Shown: one piece after another, positions 1 to 10,600 of the stretch
Position numbering within the stretch: position 1 is the first letter of the stretch
How the letters are laid out: every line of letters begins with the position of its first letter
NCBI GenBank assembly: GCA_911728455.2
Contig: OU452235.1
Location: forward strand, 7,630,090 to 7,694,089
Length of the DNA: 64,000 nucleotides
Direction of reading: 5' to 3'
Source: Marthasterias glacialis
Taxonomy: Eukaryota > Echinodermata > Asteroidea > Forcipulatida > Asteriidae
Made by a program: the position numbers and the translations under genes
Notes under the pieces: generated by a model
Told to the model about the DNA's origin: nothing
Databases searched by the model: none
Seen by the model: only the letters and a program-made list of their open reading frames with translations

Positions 1-2486
1 AAAAACCCTCACTCTGCAGGTACTATATAGAAGATAACCATGGCTAATCTTAAAGCAGTATCACACAGACACTGTCTAGCAAAATGCCGTGAAGAAATTT
101 GCCCTACTTTTCCCCCCCCTTGCAAGAAAGAGAAACGATCTGAATTCCAGCCCGCGTCTGGAAGTGCTCAGCCTTTGATTGATTTCAGCGGATCACAGGT
201 TTGAATGTTAAGGATGCTACATCGGAAAGGCTGACTGTACTCATCAGGAAAACACTACCGTTCTCACAGGATAGGGTCATACATCATAACACTGCCACTG
301 CGTTAAAAAGGTAAACCGGTTGGCACTATGGTAAAACTTCTTGGCATGAAACAAGTCCAATGAAGTTGATTGCGTGACTTTACAGCAAGAGGGGGGTTTT
401 CACTGTGGTAACAATTCTTGGCGTGAAACTTGCCCAAGAAAGGTGGCTGTATGACTCTACAGCAAAAGATTGGTCAATAATATCTCCAAATCTTAGCAAA
501 GAGTGCCTTTGTGTATGCTGCAATACCCAAGGTTAACCCTCCTACTCTCAGTGATGTTTATCAGTGAGCTGATTAACCATTCAAAAGCCTTCAACTGCAT
601 GGGTTATGAATGGTGGCACAACTATGCACAGATGTGTACATGTACATCCACCACATGATATCATGTAGTATATAGTACATGTACATCCATGGAGGTAAAT
701 GTAGATGTCATTCAAGACCATGTTGACGCTATGGACTGGTCAGACAGTAGGAGGGTTAATGAAAGGATGTGTTCTGACAGGTGCTGGCAAAGCCCCTTTG
801 TGAGACAATGACCTGAACGAGGGCACTGTTTGAGTTTGTCACACTTTCTTATCTTCCAGTTGCCAATATATTCAAGTGAGGACGTAAACATCTGACTTTC
901 ACAGATCTAAGTGAACATTACGATGGTCAAATGATTTTGATGTATACCCACTATGTCCTTCCCTCTCCAGTTGACAAATGACAATGACAATGGCCATGAC
1001 AATTACAATTACAATGACCATCTTTAGTGGGAAAAGGTTTCTAGTCTGTTTAGTTGAAAACAAACTTGTTTATAAATAAAATATCAAGGTTTGTTTGTAA
1101 ACATGTGATTGTTAATATTTTTCTACTACTGTTAAACAATCAAGTATTCTACCATGCACTATTTACACCCATACCTACACGAACATCACTACATCTATAT
1201 TAGAAAAGAAATAAAATGGGGTGGGAGAAGGGCATTAACTTTTGATCCAATCTGGACCTTCGGCAGAGGCAAAGAAGGAAACTACAACCACACAGACAGA
1301 TACGTCAATACAAAAGATACAAATCTCAAAACTGCCTTACGCCACAAAGATTTAAAAGTATATTAAGACTTTGATGTTATTGCTGTAAAATGATGTCTCA
1401 GGTCTCATCGACTGCTGTACGATTTCAAAAAAAGATAAATGTCTATTTTTACACTTGAAGGAGTCAATATTCTTAAAGAGGGGCTCCAAGGTCAAATACA
1501 GTTTTGTGATGCACTCATTTCCAAATAGGTAGAGTCCTTAATGAAAGTGGAAAGTAAGTCTGTGCAAAACGGTGCAAATTACCATTGTAATTGATGGGAT
1601 GATATTATGGGTGTATACATTGCTGTACGGGGAGTTTTTGGTTCATTTCTGACCTTCCATGATGTTCTGTCAAAACAGCCTTGAATTTGACCTTCCGACT
1701 AACGAAACATTCCTCCATGGAATGTACAGACCCATTTGTTTTTGTCATCCAATGGCGTCATGTCTCAAATATCGCTCTAAAAGAGTATCAAATGCAACGG
1801 CATTTTATACCACTTTAACAGGAGGGTTAGAGACTTGTAATAAGGACTCTATCTACTGGAAAATGAGTACACCACAATTTTGAACTTTGACCTTGGAGTA
1901 CCTCTTTAACTTCCCCTTCCCCCCTCACCTGCATAAAATATACATCATTTGTTATTTTGTCAAGAACCAGACAGTGTAATATTATGTTACAACGTCTAAC
2001 AGGATAAGCGTAGCAACTAGAAATTGTCTCAATTCAAAGGAAAAGCAGCCGTTTACTAAAAACAGCTTAGCTACACCATACTTGATTCTTCAGTCTGACA
2101 TTTTTTTCCTTCTCTTTTTAAAAGTGCTTATTCATGTGAAATGCGTACAGGAACTTCCTAATCATTTGAGGCCTCAATCTAAATATCCCTCGTTCACTAA
2201 TCAGATTTAGCTGAAATTACAGGTTTTAACAAGGCCAGAAGACCTTGAGGAAAGTTTCAGGATATCTATTTTTTATTTTTTTTTATTTTACTAGTCTTAT
2301 GAGAACATCTTTCTACTTGAATTTTAACAGTTTCTTCACCACAGGACTGTGAAAAAAAAAATGTGCACGAAAATTCAACACAAATAAATTTAGTTTGGAT
2401 TTACCCTTTCTACAACGATGTGTTAAAATGTTTGCAGTACCAGCTTCTGTTTACAGGATTGGCATTAGCCTCTCGTCACCCGGCCC

Positions 2487-2650
2487 GCTGGGTGGTCTAG
2501 TTGTTAAAAACAGTTGCTCTAGAATGCGAGGTGGTCATGGGTTTGAATCCCACCAAGCAGTATAGCCTGTGGGTTTTTTCCCCCCCAAGGTTACTCCAGT
2601 GGGATTCGAACCTATCAACTTTCTTACTAACCACTAGACCACGGTGCTTG
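2487..2650. repeat. Two tRNA-like SINE pieces in inverted orientation
   Basis: On the plus strand, 2487-2565 has a tRNA A-box-like segment (GGTGGTCTAGTTG) and a B-box-like segment (GGGTTTGAATCCCACC). At 2590-2650 a second copy lies on the minus strand (B box GGTTCGAATCCCAC, A box TGGTCTAGTGGTTAG). Their B boxes face each other, separated by a T/C run. Both look like pol III promoter heads of SINEs, not functional tRNA genes, since acceptor stems do not pair. Confidence 0.7.
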
Positions 2651-3340
2651 CCCAGTGACATGAGGCAATTTTGAATCCCATAATTGGAAGCGGGAACTAC
2701 ATGTATCTCTTGCCTTCTTACAATGAAAGGCAGGTGGAATTTTTGTTTTACAACAGTTGACTCTAATCTTAACTGAAAGTTTAATATTGTTCCTATTATT
2801 TCAGACGACTTTTCCCAAGTATTCCTATAAATTTCCAGTCATTGCAATGTATGGGACATTGTTAGAAGGCTGGGCTATCCCTCCCTACTGCCTGTAACCT
2901 TGGACCTTGACGAGTTTAATGAGTCAATGGACACCTGTTTCTGATACATCATAATTGACATCAGGGTTTCCGATGTCCAAAGAGGGAAGGAGGGGGTTCC
3001 CTTTACCAGTGAACTCTGGAGGAATCTAGGTGGCATGTGTTATCAATCAAAACCTAGAGGTGGATGAGTACAATTTGAATTCATGATCTATAAGAAAAAG
3101 AGCACTGGTTCGTAAACTAGAAAACTTTTCTTTACACTTGTACAAAAAAGTTGACTCAGTGTTCAGCTAGGATGGTAGTTATCGGGTAAAAAAATAATTC
3201 TGCTGGGTGATTGTTCTCAAAAAATTTATTATTATTTTGCATTGATTATTGATTTATTGATTTTATTGATTTTTTTTTTTATTTGATTACATGCCTGGAA
3301 TTACACAGAGGCCGCAAAGAATATAGCCTCTGTTGTCCTG

Positions 3341-3619
3341 CAGGGATGAGATTTGCCAATTGTGAAAATTCCTGAAAATGGCTTGCAGGCCCGGGTTCCA
3401 CCTTATTCTAGAACTGGAAACTCCCAAATGTTACAATTCAGGAGGTTTACAGACTCTGTGCATCACCAGAAACAAAAAACTACAGGTTTGGACACAATGT
3501 GGACTATTTCTTTCTCCCTTTGGTGATTGCTTCACTTCTTTCAAGACAATTTGAATACTCAAGGAGATTTTGAGAAAATCCTGAAATCAGGAAAAAAATC
3601 CTGAGAAATCTCATGCCTG
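3341..3619 (+). mobile_element. Palindromic-ended repeat, family A copy 1
   Basis: About 279 bp, starting CAGGGATGAGATTTG and ending AAATCTCATGCCTG, so the ends are inverted repeats. Internal landmarks shared with the other copies are AATTCAGGAGGTTTACAGAC and GGACACAATGTGGAC. It has no coding capacity and is probably a MITE-like non-autonomous DNA transposon. Confidence 0.7.
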
Positions 3620-4549
3620 GCCCTGGTTTTGGCTTTAGTTCCCCTTCAAAAATCTCTTTCAAAAAGTCCCCACAGACCAATGGAAGTGGCTTTGCAAAAT
3701 GAAAATTGACCACGCCCTCTCAAAGATGAAATCCCAGGTTGGGATTAAATACCTTGATCCACATCAATATTTTATAACTATCAAAAACTATCATCACAAC
3801 AAAAAATGAAAATCAATTCTGGAGCTAATTCTTAGTGAACAAAACTAACACGACTCTACTAAAACGTCTTCGCAAGTCAGATAAATTACTATTTTAGTGA
3901 GGAGAGTTTGTTTTCTCACTGTTTTCTCACACAAAGATGAGATGCATCTTCATGTGTCTCTTGTCAATGCTCTGAAGTTTGTGGAATTTCCACACGTGGT
4001 TAATAAATAAAATGTGTTAGAGGAAAGATTTAGTAATGCTATAAGCTACATGCTACAGTTAGACATCCACAGCTAAACAAAAAAAATGCATGCACGCACG
4101 GCCAAGATGACATCATGGAATCGAGCTCGGGTTTTGATGATGTCACATACAACAGTGCTCAACTCTTTGCTTTTTGTGGAGTCATAAAACGGCATGACAT
4201 CATTTTATCAGTAAATGCGTTTCAAAGCAAAGGAAAAATTAATATTTTTGGTGAGAAAAATTGAATCAAAGCATAAAAAGATGAATTGAATCATAGTCTG
4301 TTATTACTTTGGCTACAAAATTACTGAATGGCATAAAGCGTAGAGTTACGACAAGGAAACCATAAATTTCACAGGGATCTCCACAAATAATCAGAAAGGC
4401 AACATTGTGTTACTTTTTGTTTTGTCTGCCTTGGTTGTTGTGCATCTTGAAAAAGGAACTATTCAAAAGTTATTAATTCAGAGGGGTGGGGTTGATTCCA
4501 CAATGCCATGTTGACCTTGGCATAACATGCACAGCATCGTCATTCTCAC

Positions 4550-4675
4550 CCTCGGCACAATCGACGCCTGTCCAGCCAGCCGAACAGAAACATGCACCTG
4601 TGATCTTATTGCAGTTGTTGCCACCGCAACGACAGTCAAATTTACAGTTGACCCCGTAACGCCCGTAATCGCACA
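4550..4675 (-). CDS. MEGF6: Exon 16: laminin-type EGF 6, last exon in window (42 codons)
   Basis: The acceptor follows a (CA)n tract (ACACAG) and the donor is G|GTGAGA, giving a 126-nt phase 1-1 exon. Eight cysteines: [39 protein letters not shown]; the last block fits C-x-x-G-x-T-G-x-x-C. Reading on past GTGAGA gives non-EGF residues and a stop, but the strong donor and matching phase make continuation to further exons left of the window far more likely than a terminal exon. Confidence 0.87.
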
Positions 4676-7600
4676 CTGTGTGTGTGTGCGTGTGGGTATA
4701 CAGGGGGGGATACCAGGTGGCAGTAAAGGAAATCAAGAAATAAATGATACATGAAACAGCGGCAGAGTATGAAAACAACTCAAATGAACTGATGATAGTA
4801 GGTTGATGACTTCTGTTTCATGCTTCAGAATACTGTGTTCAAGATTTGTGACCGATCTTTAAAATGAGTCGGCAATTTAAAGTTTTTACTTCTCTTTTTT
4901 TTTACAACTCAGTAACGACAAATCTTTACCATCTTCAAACATAACAATTTTAAAGACTGACTGTTCAACTTGTTGAAAAATGTTTAATTTAAAAAAAAAT
5001 TACAACTTAAAAGAAAAATCATGAAGATCATTTTTAAGATAAGGTCACATTTCTTACATGCATAATCTGAAAATACAATTTCAAGACAATTCCTTTTGAG
5101 CGTCTTAAAGATCAATTCAGAAAAAATAAACAACAGTGACAATCTCCCTGCCACACTGGTGACAAAGAATTGATTGTTTTTTAATCACAAGGAAAAAGGA
5201 AATTATTAGAAAATTAACTACTAACAAATAAGGAGCTCTCCATGTTTCTAATCAGTCATAACAGTTTCTCCGACCCCCCAAAACGAGGCCCAAATGTCTC
5301 AGAACAGAGATAGAAAACCTTGAGATCCGAGATCGAGTGGGCGCTTTGCTCAAGATGAGTAAGCTATTAGCCAAGTCACAATAAAAGCCCCTTGAGTGGG
5401 GGTGGGTGAACACCCTAAGGTCTTTAGATAAGGTGGCTATTGTGGTCTGAGTCACCTGAGACTGATAATATGTAAAACTCTACAAGAACAACACCTGTAG
5501 TTCTTCAATTGAAACAAACACTTGGTGATCTGAAACAAAGACCAGTCAGTCTACATCAAGCTCTCAATCCAAAGGAATAGAAACAAAGACTAAGTGAGAT
5601 ATCTGGCACTTCAGACCAAGTCCTGAAGACTTTGTCCTTAAATGATCTGTTATTACCCTAGACCCCCGTAGCTCCTAGGCTAGAGGCCCTCCTTATATCC
5701 TCCCAAATACTCCATTCTGTATGGTAACTCATCTTCCAAATGTTTGGACTTAAGATAAAGTATGTCAGTTCAAATGATAAGCAGTTGTTCTTGGGGCTGT
5801 CAGTACCATATCCTACAAAACTAGACAACTTCCTAAAAAAGGATCTTGGGGGTATTTGGGACCGTTACAGTTAAACAAAATTCAACAGAGAATTTAAGGG
5901 GATTGCTCTTGTAGATAGTGATTTGTTTCACTTTTGGGCAACCCCTGGGCTTCTGTTTGTATTTGATTGTCTTTTTCATTTGTCTTTGTACATATTTAAA
6001 GCCTGAATTAAAAAGTAAATAAACAAGAAGAATCCAAATCGTGTTTCTTGACTTACGTTGTTCGCAAGCCTCTCCATAGTAACCAGCAGGACACTCGCGG
6101 GTACAGTCACCTGTGACCTTACTGCACGATGACACATCAGGACATTGACACACATGACGGCACTGCTCGCCCCACAGGCCTGAGGGACACTCTGCAAGTG
6201 ACAAATTATATCACGGCGTTAATGAGCTAGGGAAAGAGTAATGACAAATCTGGCATTGTAGTGACGAACAGTTTTACTTCAAAGCCACTTGGATTTACTG
6301 AAAGTGACATCTTGAAGGAGCGTGAAGGGCATTGTTTCAGGGCACCTTTCCAGAACAATGGGTTACTGAGAGGTATCCCCGGTGAAAATACAAAATAAAT
6401 GAATAGTGACTTTTTGTCACTACAACAATGATTGTTAGGACAGTGACAAAAAAGGAAACATAGGGTATCCAAGGCAAAATAGTTACATTGTCTAGACTGG
6501 TTCCAGCAATACCTGATCTCACTTACCATTCTCACACCGTACTCCCTCGTAACCCGACTTACAGGTACAAGACCCTGTCAGTGCATCACATCCTGATGAG
6601 AAATGTATACTGCAATCGCATCGCTCCGTGCATCCCGTCCCGAAGAAAAACTCTGGACATTCTATAAGGAAAAGCAAAACAACAAACCATTTCAAATCAA
6701 TTCAATTCCAAACAAACCATTTCAAATCAATTCAATTCAAAACTCACATTTATTTCCATATACCCAATGAAGAATAGTAAGCATTGTGAGACTATAATAT
6801 ATGTTAAAGACAAAGAAATCATCAATAAAGTATGATGTCAAGTGAGTATGGGGGCATCTTCTTGAAGATAAGGCTTGCTGTTGAGATGTCTGATGGACAG
6901 ACAGACACAGACCAGGAGCAAGAACAAGAACAGGGACAAGAACACACGGACAGACAGACTGGACCTAAACAGATCCAAAACATGGAGATACACACAGAGA
7001 TAAACTACAATAAAACTCCTCCTTGAAGGAAATGTGGCTGGCTCACGACCAAGGGGAAGACCTGACAGGAGATGGCTGGATGACATCAAAGCGTTCTGTA
7101 CAGAAGCCTACATATCATCTGTAGCAGAAGCAGGACACCTATCCAGGAACAGAGAGCTATGGAGACGAGAGGTTGTTGGGAAGCCATCTCTAAGATTAAC
7201 CCCGGGAGGACGGCTAGTAGTAAGCTAAAACAATTTTAGTAGTAGTTGTAGTACAATGTGATGGAAAAAACAAATGTTCTTGAATTTAAGATACGTTAAG
7301 ATATTAAGTTAACTATGTTACGATACTGGGAGATGAGAGCTCTTTTACAGGCACATTTGCAAGCAACCGTCTAGAATGGTGCTTCTCTAAATTAATGGCT
7401 CCAGTCACTTCAAACCATGTGAATTTGGGCACCACCAATAGATTACCCAAAAGCAGAGTAGGTGATCACTTACTGTGGTTGCACTGAGGTCCAAATGACC
7501 CTGGGCATAAGCATAATCCAAATCGTCTGTCGCAGGGCACACTGCTGGGGCAGTTGCAGTAACGATCACATTCATTTCCGTACATTCCGATTGGACAACC

Positions 7601-10600
7601 TTAGGAAGAATTCATAAAAAGCATCACAACATTAGAAAAAAAATGCCAAGCATTTTCTGAAACATCTCCTTCCAACAATCTGGAAAGATTGATAACAAAA
7701 TGAAAAATATGCAAGAATCATCAAAATTTCCCAACAAATTCAATGACTAACCTTAAAAAACAAACTGAAAAAAAAATAAATTTAAAAAACTTAAAAAAAC
7801 CAGGCATTTTTCTACATGCTTTTTACCAACAATCTGATGTGCAGAATACAAATTGAAAAATATTTGAAAAGCAGTAAGTGTTGCTATTCATGTTTAATAA
7901 AAGAATTTCACAAGTTACAAGTTTTCTAGACTTCCCACAGGAGAGAAAATTGAAAAATTATTGTTAATTATTTTTCATCATTTTCTTACCGTCGCTGCAA
8001 TACTCTCCGTGGACACCAGCTGGACAGGTGCATGCTCCATTAACGGGGTCACATTTCCCTCCATTCACACATGGGCAAACTTGATTACATCCCTGCCCGT
8101 AGGTGTTCAGAGGGCAAGCTAGAACAAGAACAAATATAACAATTAAATATCAGCAATCTGATTGGTCAGCTTCGGTGGCTAGACGTGCCTCGTTTGAATT
8201 CGGAGTCTGACAATTGTTTGAGGGTGCGAATCCAACCCAAGGCATCCAACAGGTCAGCCTGGATGGCTTATGGATATTCCTCTTTTGAATTCAGAGTCTG
8301 ACAATTGTTTGAGGGTTCGAATCCAACCAAAGGCATCCAACAGGTCAGCCTGGATGGCTTATGGATATTCCACTTTTGGATTCTGAGTCTGACAATTGTT
8401 TTGGGTGCGAATCCAACCCAATACATCTGTTAGGTCAGCTTGGGTGGCTTATGGATGTATGTTTGAGGGTTCGAATCCAACCAAAGGCATCCAACAGGTC
8501 AGCCTGGGTGGCTTATAGATATTCCACTTTTGGATTCTGAGTCTGACAATTTTTTAGGGTACGAATCCAACCAAAGCATTTATTTAAACACTGAACATAC
8601 AGCGCTTTAAGGCTACCTCAGTGCCATGCAAACAAAAAACTAAGTAACATTTTTCTGACTTTTTTTTAAATGAGGTTCACCCATCACAAAACCACACATG
8701 GTCACTATAGACTAATCTGAACACTTTGTTCATGGGCGTTTACACCACCACAAACTTAATTGGCCGCTGCATGCGTGCGTCGACGCACACGCACTGTGAA
8801 TCCTCCATGCTGATTGGTACATATGCTCTGCGACACGCGTGTCGTGTCACATGCGCGTGCGGAGGCCATAGCTGCGGTGGTGTTAAACACCATAAATGAG
8901 CGCTGCTCGCATTGGTGTATTGGTGAAGGCTCCAATAAAAAGGGAGAAGGGAACGGGAACAAGTATTTAACATTCTTTCGACAAGAACTTGGATTCCTTA
9001 AATAACTTACTCTCGTTACAGACCATGCCAGTCCAACCTGGCGGGCAGTCACAGCCATCTTGCTCAGGATTACACATAGCTCCGTTGGAACAATCAGTAC
9101 AGCTGAACTCACACTGAGAACCAAAGGCGCCCGGTAGGCATCCTGGATGAATCAGAAAAAAAGGTTACTCTCACAATCAATACACTCCTTTGCATTGGCC
9201 AGCATCGTTGAGGTCAAACAATGGCAACGTGCATGTGTACCAGCCACAAACAACTCTCAGCCATAGGCATTCCGTTTTAGGCATTCCGTTTATAAGCTTC
9301 GGCTTCCCATGTAATGCCTCCACTTACTACGTTTAATTGTAACTTTTGTTTTATTAGTGTATTTTTCCAGTGTGGGAAAAAATGTTTCTGAATTGACTTG
9401 GTGTCATATGCAAGGGGGTCTATATACGAGTTCATGTACATTTTGTGCATCGACGTACCAGTCCCCCATCAGAAGTTCAGATGCTGTTTTGTCCTTCAAA
9501 ATGGCTCTCAAGATGACCTGGGCCCAATTTCATTGGACTTTGCCTAAGCACAAAAAATAGCTGAGTACAACCAAATTATGCTTACCAGAATAAGCTTACC
9601 AGCCAAACTACCATGTCACACGTAACATTTGTGACTGGTATCCTGCTCATTTCTGCTGAGCAGAAAAATTTTAAGCAATATTTTCTGCATAAGCAGCTCT
9701 ATGAAACAGAACCCTGTTATCTAAACTGTACCCGTGGTTTTCTCCCTTTTTCTAGTCGTCTTTCTTTTTCATTGACTTATATCCTTAATCAGGCTCTTTA
9801 TAAACCCAGTTACTCCTATCCGACAAAACAAAGAGTTGCTCAAAACATCTAACCACTGTAATTATATCATCCACAACAAAGGGTTGTTGGCATATAACCC
9901 TGAGAGCTTTGCCTGATGTGCAGCTTTCCCAAACGGCTGGAAAGGTCACAACAAGGGCATATCTGGCTTATACATGGCTTAGCTTCCCCCCAAAATAGTC
10001 TGCAAATTATGTATGAAGCTGGAGGCAGCGCTCCTTGGCATAACTCAACAAAGATAATGTAATAAAGCATGACTTTAAAAAGGGATGGGTGAAATGACTG
10101 TGGTGAAGTAATGGAAATTGACAAAGTGTTTCCTGAGGTGGGGTCGGGGGGAAGCTATTTGCCAATTTCAAGTATCGGGGAAAAGCAACATTGTCAATCA
10201 ACACAAACCAAAAGAAAATATTTTTGTAGTTCGTTCTTCCTGATTAGTTGCATTCCTCCGGCTTCATCCACAAAAACTCTTTTTTTTTCCCTTCTTTTTT
10301 TAAAGTTTTGTCATGATTTTATTTTCTGTGATTTCAAACTCCTGTATTGTGGCAACTTCGCCAATCATGAATACGTATGAGATGATAGTCAGAATACTTC
10401 TCCTAAGAGATAGTTCCTGATAATAAACGCCGTCTTCACAAATTTTGACTTTGGGCTGTGCAAGCATTCTAAATCTTTTATGCAGCCAATTGGTTCACCT
10501 CAACCAATCAAGCCATTAATTTATAGAGCTCCTGAATGTATAATATTATGGTGTACCAATAGGTTTATTGCTATGTCAAACAGATGTGAGTTGAATAAAT

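Larger units (their letters stand above)
1..4549. other. Intron or 3' gene territory, no coding exon seen
   Basis: Downstream of exon 16 on the minus strand. I looked for further eight-cysteine modules with AG/GT borders and found none. Contents seen: satellite-like sequence (about 530-760), tRNA-like SINE pieces (2487-2650), a palindromic repeat copy (3341-3619), and AT-rich simple sequence around 3220-3290. The rest is unassigned. Confidence 0.6.

Noticed and set aside
4473-4549. Reading exon 16 through to a stop as the protein C-terminus
   Set aside because: A strong G|GTGAGA donor in the expected phase lies exactly at the end of the EGF module, and the residues beyond it are not EGF-like.
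8164-8580. CRISPR-like array
   Set aside because: The unit is tandem without unique spacers, has tRNA-like boxes, and the DNA is eukaryotic.
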